Program-made: the position numbers and the translations under genes
Notes under the pieces: generated by a model
Told to the model about the DNA's origin: nothing
The model's input: the letters and a program-made list of their open reading frames with translations, nothing else
Databases searched by the model: none
Origin: Pseudoxanthomonas sp. PXM01
GTDB lineage: Bacteria; Pseudomonadota; Gammaproteobacteria; Xanthomonadales; Xanthomonadaceae
Reading direction: 5' to 3'
DNA length: 64,000 nucleotides
Assembly: GCF_014851815.1 (NCBI RefSeq)
Contig: NZ_JACVAJ010000001.1
Span: 1,302,001 to 1,366,000 of the forward strand
In this document: positions 18,009 through 25,289 of the stretch, in pieces
Position numbering within the stretch: the stretch's first letter is position 1
Layout: each line of letters starts with the position of its first letter

Positions 18009-18958
18009 GCGGCCTCCTCACGCGCGGGCTGACCGCGCGTGGCGGACACGAAGACGTCTTCAAGATTGGCTTGCGACGCCGCCACCTCCGCCGCGATCCC
18101 GGCTTTTCGCAAGCCCTCGGCCATGCGACCGGCGGCATCGCCGTTCTCCGCCAGCAGCACGCGCAGCACGTTGCCGACCTGCGCCACGCTGAGTACGCCG
18201 GGCAGGTCAACCAGTACCTTCTTCGCCTGCCGCGGCTGCGCGGCGGTGACCACCAGCGTGCGGCCTGCGAGTTCGCCGGTCAGCGCATCCGGGGTGCCGT
18301 CCGCGACCAGTACGCCGCGATCAAGGATGGCGATGCGGTGGCAGCGTTCGGCTTCGTCCATGTAGTGGGTGGACACCAGCAGCGTGGTGCCGGCGTCGGC
18401 CAGCTCGAACAGCTTTTCCCAGAAGTCGCGGCGCGACTCCGGATCGACCGCACTGGTGGGCTCGTCGAGGAACAACAACTCCGGTTCGTGGATCACCGCG
18501 CCCGCCAGCGCCAGCCGCTGCTTCTGGCCGCCGCTCATCGTGCCGGCCAGCTGTTTCTGACGGTCCTGGAAGTGGTACTGCTCGACCAGCTCGTCGATGC
18601 GCCGTTTCGCCTGCGCGCGTGGGATGTCCTGCACGGCGGCGAGGAACTCGAGGTTCTCGCGCACCGTCAGGTCCTCGAACAGCGAGAACTTCTGCGTCAT
18701 GTAGCCGATGCGCGTGCGCAGCCGCTCGGCCTGCTCGGGGATCCGCAGACCGAGCACGTCGATCTCGCCCGCCGTCGGCGTCAGCAGGCCACACAGCATG
18801 CGGATGGTGGTCGACTTGCCGGAACCGTTCGGGCCCAGGAAGCCGTAGACGTTGCGTCGCGGCACGTCGAGGTCGACGTCGTTCACCGCGACCAGCCCGC
18901 CGAAGCGCTTGGTCAGCCCGCGGACGCGGATGGCGATGTCGCCGTCATTCGTTGCCAT
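18005..18958 (-). CDS. ABC transporter ATP-binding protein (YbhF-like half)
   Basis: A 317-residue ATPase. Walker A is GFLGPNGSGKSTTIRML, the Q-loop is in IGYMTQKFSLFEDLTVREN, the signature is GTMSGGQKQRLALAGA, and Walker B is ELLFLDEPTSAVDPESRRDFWEKL. The H-loop is LLVSTHYMDEAERCHR. A C-terminal DUF4162-like regulatory region follows. It energises the single ABC-2 permease downstream. The chosen ATG encodes MATNDGD; its 5' end overlaps the adaptor gene by 14 bases. Confidence 0.9.
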   Translation of the reverse strand: MATNDGDIAIRVRGLTKRFGGLVAVNDVDLDVPRRNVYGFLGPNGSGKSTTIRMLCGLLTPTAGEIDVLGLRIPEQAERLRTRIGYMTQKFSLFEDLTVRENLEFLAAVQDIPRAQAKRRIDELVEQYHFQDRQKQLAGTMSGGQKQRLALAGAVIHEPELLFLDEPTSAVDPESRRDFWEKLFELADAGTTLLVSTHYMDEAERCHRIAILDRGVLVADGTPDALTGELAGRTLVVTAAQPRQAKKVLVDLPGVLSVAQVGNVLRVLLAENGDAAGRMAEGLRKAGIAAEVAASQANLEDVFVSATRGQPAREEAA

Positions 18959-19904
18959 GGGACACCACCTGCAGCGGCGCACCGACCGGCAGGTCGGCGG
19001 CTTCCTTGCCCAGGCTGATTTCGGCCAGGTAGCTGAGCCGCGCCGCGTCCTGCCCGGTCAGCGCGAAGTACGGGGTGAAACTCGGCTCGCTGCGGACCAT
19101 CCGCAAGCGACCCGCATACGTTTTTTCCTGTCCGTCCAGGCGCACCTGCACGCTGTCGCCGACCTTCATTTCGTTGCGCAGCGCCTGCGGCAGGTAGACG
19201 CGCGCGTATGGCGCGTCGCCGACCAGCATCACCGCCAGCGGCGCGCCGACCGGCGCCTGATCGCCGAGCTTGTACGGCAGGCTGTCGATGCGGCCCGCGC
19301 GCGGGGCGACCACGTTGAGCTTGTCCAGCGTCACCGCCTGCACGGCGGCCTGGGCTTCGGCCGTGGCGACCGCGGCCGCGCCCTGCGCGACCTGTTCGCT
19401 GCGCGTGCCGCGCTCCAGTTCCAGCAGTGCGGCCTGCGCCAGGCGTACCTGCGCCTGCGCGCTTTGCGATGCTGCGCGTGCGCGGTCCACCTCGGACGCG
19501 GCGACAAGCTGCTGCCGCCCAAGCGGTTGCAGGCGGGCATAGTAGGCATCGGCATCGCGCGCCTGCGCCTGCGCGGCGGCCAGGCTGGCGCGCGCCTGCG
19601 CGACATCCTCGCTGCGCGGACCCGCGCGCAGTTCCGCCAGCGCCTCGCGGCTTTGCGCCGCCTGCGCCTGCACCGCGGCCAGCTGCGACTGCGTGCGCGT
19701 CAGCTCGAGTTGCAGCAGCGGAGCGCCTTCGGCGACCTGCTCGCCCTCGCGCACGTCGATGCGCACGATCTTCTCCGCGACCGGCGAAGGCAGCGTCACC
19801 CGGTCCCATTCCAGCGTGCCCAGCGCGAGCGGCGCCTCGGCCTTGCAGCCGGCCAGCACAAGCAGCGCAGCGGCGAAGGCTGCACCCGTCAGTTCATTTC
19901 GCAT
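18945..19904 (-). CDS. HlyD-type periplasmic adaptor, predicted lipoprotein (YbhG-like)
   Basis: A 319-residue membrane-fusion protein. The signal ends in a lipobox (ALLVLAGC, Cys about 20), so it is probably lipid-anchored rather than TM-anchored. It has a lipoyl/barrel-sandwich half (EKIVRIDVREGEQVAEGAPLLQLE) and a long Ala/Gln-rich coiled-coil hairpin (about residues 65-190, heavy in AQAQA/AAQA heptads). The returning lipoyl half is VVAPRAGRIDSLPYKLGDQAPVG, followed by a beta-barrel. It links the inner-membrane ABC exporter to an outer-membrane partner not present here. The start overlaps the TetR stop by 11 bases and has GGAG 7 nt upstream. Confidence 0.88.
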   Translation of the reverse strand: MRNELTGAAFAAALLVLAGCKAEAPLALGTLEWDRVTLPSPVAEKIVRIDVREGEQVAEGAPLLQLELTRTQSQLAAVQAQAAQSREALAELRAGPRSEDVAQARASLAAAQAQARDADAYYARLQPLGRQQLVAASEVDRARAASQSAQAQVRLAQAALLELERGTRSEQVAQGAAAVATAEAQAAVQAVTLDKLNVVAPRAGRIDSLPYKLGDQAPVGAPLAVMLVGDAPYARVYLPQALRNEMKVGDSVQVRLDGQEKTYAGRLRMVRSEPSFTPYFALTGQDAARLSYLAEISLGKEAADLPVGAPLQVVSHGNE

Positions 19905-20607
19905 GGTCCAGCTCCAGTCCACGGTCCAGCAGCACCAGCGTGTGCCGGCGCAGGTCGTCGAAATCGATATCGTCGGCGCCGAACAGCTGTCGCCAGATCG
20001 GTGCGCTCGCCATCGGGAACATGGTCAACCCGATCAGCGACACCATCAGCAGGCGCGGATCCAGGTCGGGATTGAGTTGCCCGGCCTGCTGCGCGGCGGC
20101 GAAGCGGCCGGCCATCATCTTCGGCAGCAGCGGGCCGACCTGGCCGATCATCATGTCGCGCAGCGCACCGCCCTCACAGAGGATCTCGCGCACCCACAGC
20201 GTCGGCAGCCAGGGATGCTGCGCGACCACGCCGGCGATGCCGTGCACGAACCCGGCGACCAGCGCCGCGACATCGGCGTCGCCGGCCTGCATCAGAGGTG
20301 CGCGCATCTGGCCGATCACCGGCAGCAGCCGTTCGGCCACGACCGCCTGCTGCAACTGCGCCTTGTCGCCGAAGTAGTAGTGCACCAGCGCCGGCGTCAC
20401 GTGGGCTTCGCTTGCGATATCGCGCAGCGAGCTCGCGGCGATGCCCTTCCTGACGAAGCAGGCCAGGGCGGCGTCCAGCAGGGTGGCGCGCAGGTCGGCC
20501 GATTCAGCGGTCGGGCGGCGCCCACGGGCGCGCTTGCGGGGAGGCGTGGCGGATTTCTTGGCCGGTGCTGCCACCGGCGGCGTCTTGGTCGTCGTCATGC
20601 CTGACAT
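19894..20607 (-). CDS. TetR family regulator of the ABC efflux operon (CecR-like)
   Basis: A 237-residue TetR repressor. A basic Ala/Pro/Lys N-terminal tail precedes the helix-turn-helix domain (LLDAALACFVRKGIAASSLRDIASEAHVTPALVHYYFGDKAQLQQAVV). The C-terminal ligand-binding domain has WVREILCEGGALRDMM. The domain order and linkage to hlyD-ATPase-permease parallel E. coli CecR-YbhGFSR, which responds to cephalosporins and chloramphenicol; the ligand here is unknown. Two in-frame ATGs (20607 and 20598) are possible. It heads the operon and probably represses it through the palindrome at its own start. Confidence 0.88.
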   Translation of the reverse strand: MSGMTTTKTPPVAAPAKKSATPPRKRARGRRPTAESADLRATLLDAALACFVRKGIAASSLRDIASEAHVTPALVHYYFGDKAQLQQAVVAERLLPVIGQMRAPLMQAGDADVAALVAGFVHGIAGVVAQHPWLPTLWVREILCEGGALRDMMIGQVGPLLPKMMAGRFAAAQQAGQLNPDLDPRLLMVSLIGLTMFPMASAPIWRQLFGADDIDFDDLRRHTLVLLDRGLELDHAK

Positions 20608-20629
20608 TTAATTTATCAATTAATTAAAT
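20606..20629. promoter_or_regulatory. AT-rich palindromic operator at the TetR gene start
   Basis: ATTTAATT, an 8-base spacer TATCAATT, then AATTAAAT: a perfect inverted repeat with 8-base arms, 24 bases in all, without a single G. It overlaps the first ATG of the TetR gene. In a window this GC-rich the run is striking. Its size fits a TetR-family dimer site, so self-repression of the efflux operon is the simplest reading. It could also affect the divergent gene at about 20700. Confidence 0.6.
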
Positions 20630-20699
20630 TTCAAGCCCGATCCGACGGACGGCGCGCCATGGCCCCTGCCACGGCGCCGGGTTACGCTGCCCGCCCGCC

Positions 20700-21044
20700 T
20701 TGTGTTCGCCAGGAATCGCCGCCATTTCCCCGGATAGCCCGCGCCTGTGGGTGTTCACCCTGGAAGCCCGTCCCCTGCCCGACAGCCCCGATTTCGTCGA
20801 GGCCGGCGGGGCGTTCGTCACCTGCTACCTGCGCCCGGGCTTTGTCCCGGACCCGATGCGCCGCGCGGTCGAATTCGTCCGCGAGCAGGGCTGGGAAGTG
20901 ATCGCGGTGGAGGACGAACCGCTGCAGATCGAGCGCCACGACGCGCCCGAGGAGGAACACTTCGACCAGGCCCTCGTCGACGACGAGGTGTACGTCTTCC
21001 ACCAATGGCCGGTGGACGACGCGGACGAACAGACGCGCCACTGA
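20700..21044 (+). CDS. Hypothetical protein, start codon uncertain
   Basis: A protein of up to 114 residues, not recognised. Conserved-looking core: [58 protein letters not shown], then an acidic C-terminus [23 protein letters not shown]. The composition suggests a small cytosolic alpha/beta protein. The coordinates use TTG at 20700, which lacks a ribosome site. An AGGA lies 9 nt before an ATT codon at about 20727, and a GTG exists further in, so the true start is unresolved. It lies between the TetR gene (divergent) and phoH, 29 bases upstream of the latter. Confidence 0.6.
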   Translation: MCSPGIAAISPDSPRLWVFTLEARPLPDSPDFVEAGGAFVTCYLRPGFVPDPMRRAVEFVREQGWEVIAVEDEPLQIERHDAPEEEHFDQALVDDEVYVFHQWPVDDADEQTRH

Positions 21045-21073
21045 CCCCACGCCACGAGACACCCGCCTCCCCC

Positions 21074-22057
21074 ATGACCGTTCCCAGCCAACACGAATTC
21101 ACCCTGCAGCCCGAGAACGTCGAACGCCTCGCCAACCTGGCCGGCCCGTTCGATGCGCACCTGCGCCAGATCGAACTGCGCCTGGGCGTGGAGATCGCCA
21201 ACCGCGGCGCCATCTTCCGCATCACCGGACCCGAGAAGTCCGCCGCCGCCGCGGAGAAGCTGTTGCATGCGCTGTACGAGGAGACAGCCAGCGAGACCTT
21301 CGACAGCGAAGCCATCCACCTGCGCCTGAACACCGCCAATGTCGACCGCATCGCCGACGCGGACTACCAGCCGCAGGACGTGGCCATCAAGGTCAAGCGC
21401 GGCACCGTGCGCGGCCGCGGCGCCAACCAGGCCAAGTACCTGCATGCCATCGCCACCCACGACATCAACTTCGGCATCGGCCCGGCCGGCACCGGCAAGA
21501 CGTTCCTGGCCGTGGCGAGCGCGGTCGAGGCGCTGAACGAGTCGCGCGTCCAGCGGCTGATCCTGGTACGCCCCGCGGTGGAAGCCGGCGAGAAGCTGGG
21601 CTTCCTGCCTGGCGACCTTTCCCAGAAGGTAGATCCCTACCTGCGCCCGCTGTACGACGCGCTGTACGAGATGCTCGGCGTGGAGAAGGTGGTCAAGCTG
21701 CTGGAGAAGAACGTCATCGAGATCGCGCCGCTGGCCTACATGCGCGGCCGCACGCTCAACGATGCCTTCGTCATCCTCGACGAGGCGCAGAACACCACCA
21801 TCGAGCAGATGAAGATGTTCCTGACACGCATCGGCTACGGCAGCACCGCCGTCGTCACCGGCGACCTGACCCAGATCGATCTGCCCAAGCACCAGAAATC
21901 CGGCCTGAAGGACGCCCTGGAGGTGCTGCGCGGCGTGGATGGCATCTCGTTCAACTTCTTCACCAGCCGCGACGTCGTGCGCCATCCGCTGGTGGCGAAG
22001 ATCGTGCGGGCTTACGATGCACGCGACGGCAAGGATCCGGAAACGGATCCCGCCTGA
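21074..22057 (+). CDS. ybeZ: PhoH-like ATPase YbeZ
   Basis: A 327-residue PhoH family ATPase. After an N-terminal KH-like region come the P-loop ([22 protein letters not shown]), Walker B-type [22 protein letters not shown] and the sensor motif [19 protein letters not shown], which resemble superfamily 1 helicases. Always paired with YbeY, it is thought to act in RNA maturation or ribosome quality control. It starts 29 bases after the small unknown gene and is followed 26 bases later by ybeY. Confidence 0.94.
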   Translation: MTVPSQHEFTLQPENVERLANLAGPFDAHLRQIELRLGVEIANRGAIFRITGPEKSAAAAEKLLHALYEETASETFDSEAIHLRLNTANVDRIADADYQPQDVAIKVKRGTVRGRGANQAKYLHAIATHDINFGIGPAGTGKTFLAVASAVEALNESRVQRLILVRPAVEAGEKLGFLPGDLSQKVDPYLRPLYDALYEMLGVEKVVKLLEKNVIEIAPLAYMRGRTLNDAFVILDEAQNTTIEQMKMFLTRIGYGSTAVVTGDLTQIDLPKHQKSGLKDALEVLRGVDGISFNFFTSRDVVRHPLVAKIVRAYDARDGKDPETDPA

Positions 22058-22083
22058 CCTCCTCCACGTCGATCACGCCTGCC

Positions 22084-22572
22084 ATGACCCAGGGCCCCGT
22101 CCGCCTCGAAGTCGCCGTCAGCTACGCGCTGCCGCGCACCGGCATTCCTTCCGCCGTGAGTTTCCGCAAGTGGGTGGCCGCCGCGCTGAAGGGCCGCATC
22201 CGCGAAGCCGATCTCGCCATCCGCATCGTCGACAGCAAGGAAGGCCGCGCGCTCAACCGCCACTATCGCGGCCGCGACTACGCGACCAACGTGCTGAGCT
22301 TCCCGGCCGAGATGGCCGAGGGCGTCAAGCTGCCGAAGGGCGTGAAGATGCCGCTGCTCGGCGACCTGGTGATCTGCGCACCGGTGGTCGCGCGCGAAGC
22401 GAAGGAACAGAAGAAGCCGCTGGCCGCGCACTACGCGCACATGACCGTGCACGGCACGCTGCACCTGCTCGGTTGGGACCACGAGGACGACAAGGAAGCC
22501 GACTGCATGGAACAGCTGGAACGCGAGATCCTGGCCGAGCTCGGCATCGCCGACCCCTACGCGGAAGACTGA
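22084..22572 (+). CDS. ybeY: Endoribonuclease YbeY
   Basis: A 162-residue metal-dependent single-strand RNase for 16S rRNA 3' maturation and 70S quality control. The zinc site H-x3-H-x5-H is seen in [22 protein letters not shown], and the family's [11 protein letters not shown] and LLGDLVIC precede it. Compared with E. coli it has a modest lysine-rich insertion ([16 protein letters not shown]). It lies in the phoH-ybeY-corC order conserved across gammaproteobacteria. Confidence 0.95.
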   Translation: MTQGPVRLEVAVSYALPRTGIPSAVSFRKWVAAALKGRIREADLAIRIVDSKEGRALNRHYRGRDYATNVLSFPAEMAEGVKLPKGVKMPLLGDLVICAPVVAREAKEQKKPLAAHYAHMTVHGTLHLLGWDHEDDKEADCMEQLEREILAELGIADPYAED

Positions 22573-22576
22573 TCGC

Positions 22577-23158
22577 ATGCTGCGTGCCGTCTGTTTCGCG
22601 CCTGTGCTGGCGCTGTGCCTCCCGCTGTCCGCCGCCGCACAGGATGCGCGCCCCGATCTCGCCGCGCTGATCGAATGCCGCGGCGACCTGGGCCAGCTCG
22701 CGGCGATCGCGCCGCTGCTGGAAGATCCGCTGAAGGCGGTCGCGCTGGGCTGGCAGCCGCTGCCGCAGGCGAACATGTTCATGAGCGAGTACCGCCTGCT
22801 CACCCCGGTCCGGGTCTTCGGGCACGACACGGACCACATCGCCTTCTCCGGCGGCGGTGTCGTCGCCGTGCTCGACCTGCCCGATCCGCGCCCGCTGGCG
22901 AAGCAGCTCGAACTGGAAACCGCCGTCGACACGCCGGCCAAGGCCATGTTCGGCAAGGAAGTACGCAGTGAGGAAGTCCCTGATCCGGCCACCGGCAAGG
23001 TATTGATCGACTCGGCCGTGCTCAACGTCAGCAACGTGTCCTCGCATCCCGGCAAGACACTGGCGGGCTGCAGCTACAGCCTGGACCTGCCCGAGGACGA
23101 GGAAGCGTCCGGGGATGGCGAGGCGCTACCGCCTGCGCAGGCCGCCCAACCGGGTTAG
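22577..23158 (+). CDS. Hypothetical secreted protein
   Basis: A 193-residue protein with a signal peptide (MLRAVCFAPVLALCLPLSAAAQ). The mature domain (DLAALIECRGDLGQLAAIAPLLEDPLKAVALGWQPL, EYRLLTPVRVFGHDTDHIAFSGGGVVAVLDL) is not one I recognise. The two Cys, in IECRG and LAGCSYSLDL, could form one disulfide across the domain, and an acidic Pro/Ala tail ends it. Starting 4 bases after ybeY, it interrupts the usual ybeY-corC adjacency and probably shares the transcript. Confidence 0.65.
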   Translation: MLRAVCFAPVLALCLPLSAAAQDARPDLAALIECRGDLGQLAAIAPLLEDPLKAVALGWQPLPQANMFMSEYRLLTPVRVFGHDTDHIAFSGGGVVAVLDLPDPRPLAKQLELETAVDTPAKAMFGKEVRSEEVPDPATGKVLIDSAVLNVSNVSSHPGKTLAGCSYSLDLPEDEEASGDGEALPPAQAAQPG

Positions 23159-23197
23159 ACTGGCCGCCACGCCCCTGCGGGCGACCACTCCCCCGAG

Positions 23198-24073
23198 ATG
23201 TCAGAAGACGACAGTACCCTCGCGCCGGAAGGCTCCGACAAACCGTCGGAGAAACGGCGCACCTGGCTGGACCGCCTCAGTTCGGCGTTCTCCGGCGAAC
23301 CCAGCACACGCGACGACCTGGTGGCCATCCTGCGCGACGCGCAGTCCGACGGCCTGATTGCAGGCGACACCCTCAAGATGATGGAAGGCGCCATTGCGGT
23401 TGCCGACCTGACCGTGGGCGACGTCATGGTCCCGCGCGCGCAGATGGTCTCCCTGCCGGTGGAAGCCCGCTTCCTCGACCTGATGAAGGACGTGGTGGAA
23501 TCCGGCCACTCCCGCTTCCCGGTGCACGGCGAGAACAAGGACGAGATCCTCGGCATCCTGCTGGCCAAGGACCTGCTGCGGGGTGTCGTCGCCGACAACG
23601 GTCCCGGCAGCGTGCGCGAACTGCTGCGCCCGGCGGTACTGATCCCGGAATCGAAAAAGCTCAACCTGCTGCTCAAGGAATTCCGGCTGTCGCGCAACCA
23701 CATGGCGATCGTCGTGGACGAATACGGCGGCGTGGCCGGCCTGGTCACCATCGAGGACGTGCTGGAGCAGATCGTCGGCGAGATCGACGACGAACACGAC
23801 GAAGCCGAGGACGGCGCCGCGCTGATCGCGGCGCAGGCCGACGGCCAGTTCGTGGTGGACGCACTGACGCCGATCGCCGATTTCAACGAGCGGTTCGGTG
23901 CGGACTTCCTCGACGACGAGTACGACACCGTTGGCGGGCTGATCACGGCGGCCATCGGCCATCTGCCGGAAACCGGCGAGGAGCTGACGCTGGGGCGCTT
24001 CATGTTCCGCGTCGCCCGTGCCGATGCGCGCCGCGTACATGCCTTCCACGTCGGGGTGCTGGCCGATGCGTAA
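23198..24073 (+). CDS. corC: CorC/HlyC-type CBS domain protein (magnesium/cobalt efflux)
   Basis: A 291-residue cytosolic protein: an N-terminal segment with DDLVAILRDAQSDGLI, two CBS domains (VGDVMVPRAQMVSLPV through ILLAKDLLRG, and ELLRPAVLIPESKKLNLLLKEFRLSRNHMAIVVDEYGGVAGLVTIEDVLEQIVGEI), and the C-terminal CorC_HlyC domain (FVVDALTPIADFNERFGADF, YDTVGGLIT). It lacks the DUF21 membrane domain, as does E. coli CorC, which binds ATP through its CBS pair and is linked to Mg/Co efflux and ribosome maintenance. The 3' end overlaps the DUF4105 gene by 8 bases. In E. coli lnt follows here; in this window a DUF4105 gene does. Confidence 0.93.
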   Translation: MSEDDSTLAPEGSDKPSEKRRTWLDRLSSAFSGEPSTRDDLVAILRDAQSDGLIAGDTLKMMEGAIAVADLTVGDVMVPRAQMVSLPVEARFLDLMKDVVESGHSRFPVHGENKDEILGILLAKDLLRGVVADNGPGSVRELLRPAVLIPESKKLNLLLKEFRLSRNHMAIVVDEYGGVAGLVTIEDVLEQIVGEIDDEHDEAEDGAALIAAQADGQFVVDALTPIADFNERFGADFLDDEYDTVGGLITAAIGHLPETGEELTLGRFMFRVARADARRVHAFHVGVLADA

Positions 24074-25244
24074 CGCGGCCGCGCGCCTGGCCTTGCTGGG
24101 CGTGCTGTGGCTGCTGGCATCGGCCGCCTGGGCGGCGCCGCGGATCGGCGTGGCAACGATGGAGCCGGGCGAAGTCTTTTTCGAGCGCTTCGGTCACAAC
24201 GCGATCGTCGTGGTCGATCCCGCCAGCGGCGATGCGATCTCGTACAACTTCGGCTTCTTCGACCCGGGCGAGGCGGACTTCGTCGGCAATTTCGCCCGCG
24301 GCCACATGATGTATTACCTGGTCGCGCTGCCGTTCGAGCAGGACCTGATGCAGTACCGCGACAGCGGCCGCGGCGTATCCCTGCAGTGGCTGGACATCGA
24401 ACCGGCGCAGGCGCAGGCGCTTGCGGATGCCTTGGCGGAACGGGCGAAGCCCGAGAACGCGCGCTACCGCTACGACTACTTCACCTCCAACTGTTCGACC
24501 CAGGTACGCGACGCACTGGATGCCGCGCTCGGCGGCAGGCTGAAGTCGCAGTTGGCGGGACGCTCGCGCGGCAACACGTTCCGCAGCGAAGCCGTCCGGC
24601 TCGCCTCGCCGGCGACGTGGATGTGGCTGGGCTTCGATCTCGGCCTCGGCCCGAATGCCGACAAGCCGATGGCGCGCTGGGAAGAGGCCTACGTGCCGAT
24701 GCGCCTGGCCGACAGCCTGCGCGAAGCGAAGAACGCCGCGGGCCGCCCGCTGGTGCAGTCGGAAATGCAACTGCTGCCGCATCGCATCGCGGCCGAGCCC
24801 GCCGAGACACCGCGCCGCTGGTTGCCGTGGCTGGGTGCCGGCGTGCTGATGGCCGTCGCCGTCGCGCTGGCCGGCCGGCGCTGGCCGCGCGCGATCGCCG
24901 CCGCGGCAATGCCGTTCTGGTTGTTGTGCTTCATCGGTGGCGCGCTGCTGGTCTACCTGTGGGGCTTCACCGACCACTGGGCGGCGTGGGCGAACCGCAA
25001 CCTGCTGCTGCTCAATCCGCTGTGCGTGCTGCTCATCCCCGGCGCAATTGCCGTGTTGCGCCGCCGCACACCGCCAACGTGGTTCGCATGGCTGCTGGCG
25101 GCGATCGCGGTGGGTGCGTTGGTCGCGTGGTTCCTGCACTGGCTGCCGTTGCGGCTGCAGTACAACCAGACGTGGATCGCCCTGCTGCTACCGATCCATC
25201 TGGCGCTTGCATACGTATTCATGCCGCGACGCTTGTCGCCCTGA
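24066..25244 (+). CDS. DUF4105 family membrane protein
   Basis: A 392-residue protein. A signal peptide ending AAWAAP precedes a periplasmic DUF4105 domain (about residues 25-250) with GEVFFERFGHNAIVVVD, SYNFGFFDPGEADFVGNFARGHMMYYL and the conserved Cys in YDYFTSNCSTQVRDALDAAL. Four or five C-terminal membrane helices follow (LLPWLGAG onward). The conserved His and Cys suggest a papain-like hydrolase site, but no substrate is established. Unlike many relatives it has its own polytopic tail. Its start overlaps corC. Confidence 0.82.
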   Translation: MRNAAARLALLGVLWLLASAAWAAPRIGVATMEPGEVFFERFGHNAIVVVDPASGDAISYNFGFFDPGEADFVGNFARGHMMYYLVALPFEQDLMQYRDSGRGVSLQWLDIEPAQAQALADALAERAKPENARYRYDYFTSNCSTQVRDALDAALGGRLKSQLAGRSRGNTFRSEAVRLASPATWMWLGFDLGLGPNADKPMARWEEAYVPMRLADSLREAKNAAGRPLVQSEMQLLPHRIAAEPAETPRRWLPWLGAGVLMAVAVALAGRRWPRAIAAAAMPFWLLCFIGGALLVYLWGFTDHWAAWANRNLLLLNPLCVLLIPGAIAVLRRRTPPTWFAWLLAAIAVGALVAWFLHWLPLRLQYNQTWIALLLPIHLALAYVFMPRRLSP

Positions 25245-25289
25245 GTTCCGCCACGCACGATGCGGCCCTCTGCCTATCGCGAGGGTCGC

